Source: Methylotenera sp.
Lineage (GTDB): Bacteria > Pseudomonadota > Gammaproteobacteria > Burkholderiales > Methylophilaceae
Assembly (NCBI GenBank): GCA_027487055.1
Contig: JAIYEJ010000205.1
Coordinates: forward strand, 1-7,297
Direction: 5' to 3'
Length of the DNA stretch: 7,297 nt
Each line of letters opens with the position of its first letter. The stretch's first letter is position 1. This document shows positions 6,809-7,297 of this stretch, piece by piece. The translations under genes and the position numbers were made by a program. The notes beneath the pieces were generated by a model. The model was not told where the DNA came from. It saw only the letters and a program-made list of their open reading frames with translations, and did not search any database.

Positions 6809-7231
6809 CTAGGCCGGTAAAATAACTGCATCAATGACATGAATGACACCATTCGTGCATTCAATATCGGTTTTTGTTACATTTGTTGAACCGTTTAGCT
6901 TTATGCCACCAATCGTACTAAAGGCTATTTCAGCGCCATTAATGGTTTTTGTGCTTTTACCGTATACGCCTATTACATCTGAAGCCATAACTTTTCCCAC
7001 AACAACGTGATATGAAAGGATATATGTAAGGATTGGCTTTGATTTTGGAATATCTGCTAGTAAAGCCTCAACAGTTCCAGCAGGTAATTTGGCAAAAGCT
7101 TCATCTGTTGGTGCAAACACAGTATATGGACCCTTACCTTTCAATGTATCAACTAAACCAGCTGCCGTTACTGCTGCTACTAAAGTGTTAAATTTACCTG
7201 CCGCAACAGCGGTATCAATAATATCGTGAAT
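6809..7231 (-). CDS. Fasciclin (FAS1) domain protein, apparent ATT start
   Basis: This is a single FAS1 domain, a fold found in extracellular and cell-surface adhesion proteins and in small bacterial proteins of unclear function. Starting at the ATT at 7231 gives 140 residues: an opening DIIDTAVAAGKFNTLV (3-18), the H1 motif TVFAPTDEAFAKL (37-49), the YH pair (74-75), and the H2 motif GVIHVIDAVILPA (128-140) at the end. The domain is complete only if translation starts near 7231, yet no ATG, GTG or TTG exists there. AGGA sits five bases upstream of the ATT, where an ATG would be expected. The first usual start, TTG at 7144, would remove about 29 residues of the domain; the frame is open up to 7273 (TAA at 7274-7276). 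No signal peptide is visible. Either ATT is used, or the start codon has mutated and the gene is decaying. Confidence 0.82.
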   Translation of the reverse strand: MHDIIDTAVAAGKFNTLVAAVTAAGLVDTLKGKGPYTVFAPTDEAFAKLPAGTVEALLADIPKSKPILTYILSYHVVVGKVMASDVIGVYGKSTKTINGAEIAFSTIGGIKLNGSTNVTKTDIECTNGVIHVIDAVILPA

Positions 7232-7236
7232 ATTAT

Positions 7237-7240
7237 TCCT
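7237..7240 (-). promoter_or_regulatory. Ribosome binding site AGGA pointing to an ATT start
   Basis: The minus strand reads AGGA, then five bases, then ATT at 7231-7229. The position relative to the conserved DIIDTAV opening of FAS1 proteins makes this the expected start region, even though the codon is ATT. Confidence 0.5.
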
Positions 7241-7260
7241 ATCGAAAATTTGAATTAAAA

Positions 7261-7289
7261 AGTATCTTTGCAGTTAATAAATTAAACAA
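7261..7289 (-). promoter_or_regulatory. Candidate promoter for the fasciclin gene
   Basis: On the minus strand TTGTTT (7289-7284, three of six to the -35 consensus) and GATACT (7266-7261, four of six to the -10 consensus) are exactly 17 bp apart. Transcription would start near 7254, about 23 bases before the ATT. The match is weak, but the spacing and position suit a start near 7231. Confidence 0.25.
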
Positions 7290-7297
7290 CCAGCAAC

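Overview
The window looks like chromosomal DNA of a Gram-negative proteobacterium, most likely a moderately low-GC betaproteobacterium; Methylophilaceae is a guess from protein style only. The evidence is a bacterial-type GlnRS with the gamma/beta-proteobacterial HIGH and SKRKL signatures, a bifunctional BirA with an N-terminal helix-turn-helix, and a GGDEF enzyme whose N-terminus carries a PTPENY-type motif. There are six protein genes and no recognisable RNA gene, CRISPR array, transposase or phage gene.

Left part (1-4656), housekeeping. birA (biotin-protein ligase/repressor) runs on the minus strand from 981 off the left edge. It is nearly complete, with 327 codons visible. A 167-bp divergent spacer carries three copies of TAAATAGG and two inverted repeats, and separates birA from glnS (1149-2912, +). 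A flavin reductase-domain gene follows 12 bp after glnS (2925-3503, +) and is probably co-transcribed. Then comes a CorA-type divalent metal channel (3562-4656, +), which may have its own promoter.

Right part (4657-7297), AT-rich and probably accessory. After a 190-bp convergent spacer there is a soluble 582-residue diguanylate cyclase on the minus strand (4847-6595, GTG start, strong Shine-Dalgarno). A 213-bp AT-rich spacer with several inverted repeats follows. Last is a small fasciclin (FAS1) domain gene (minus, stop at 6809), whose expected start codon is ATT rather than ATG. Base composition drops sharply across the corA/cyclase junction. Both genes on the right have an AGGA-type ribosome site, while the four genes on the left lack an obvious one, so the two halves may have different histories.

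The left-hand genes serve separate functions: biotin attachment, tRNA charging, flavin reduction and Mg2+ uptake. On the right, c-di-GMP synthesis next to a FAS1 adhesion-type protein could relate to surface attachment, but this rests on adjacency alone. I see no clearly new multi-gene system. The most interesting points are the ATT start of the FAS1 gene, the inverted repeats upstream of the cyclase, the TAAATAGG triplet between birA and glnS, and the altered loop after the CorA GMN motif.
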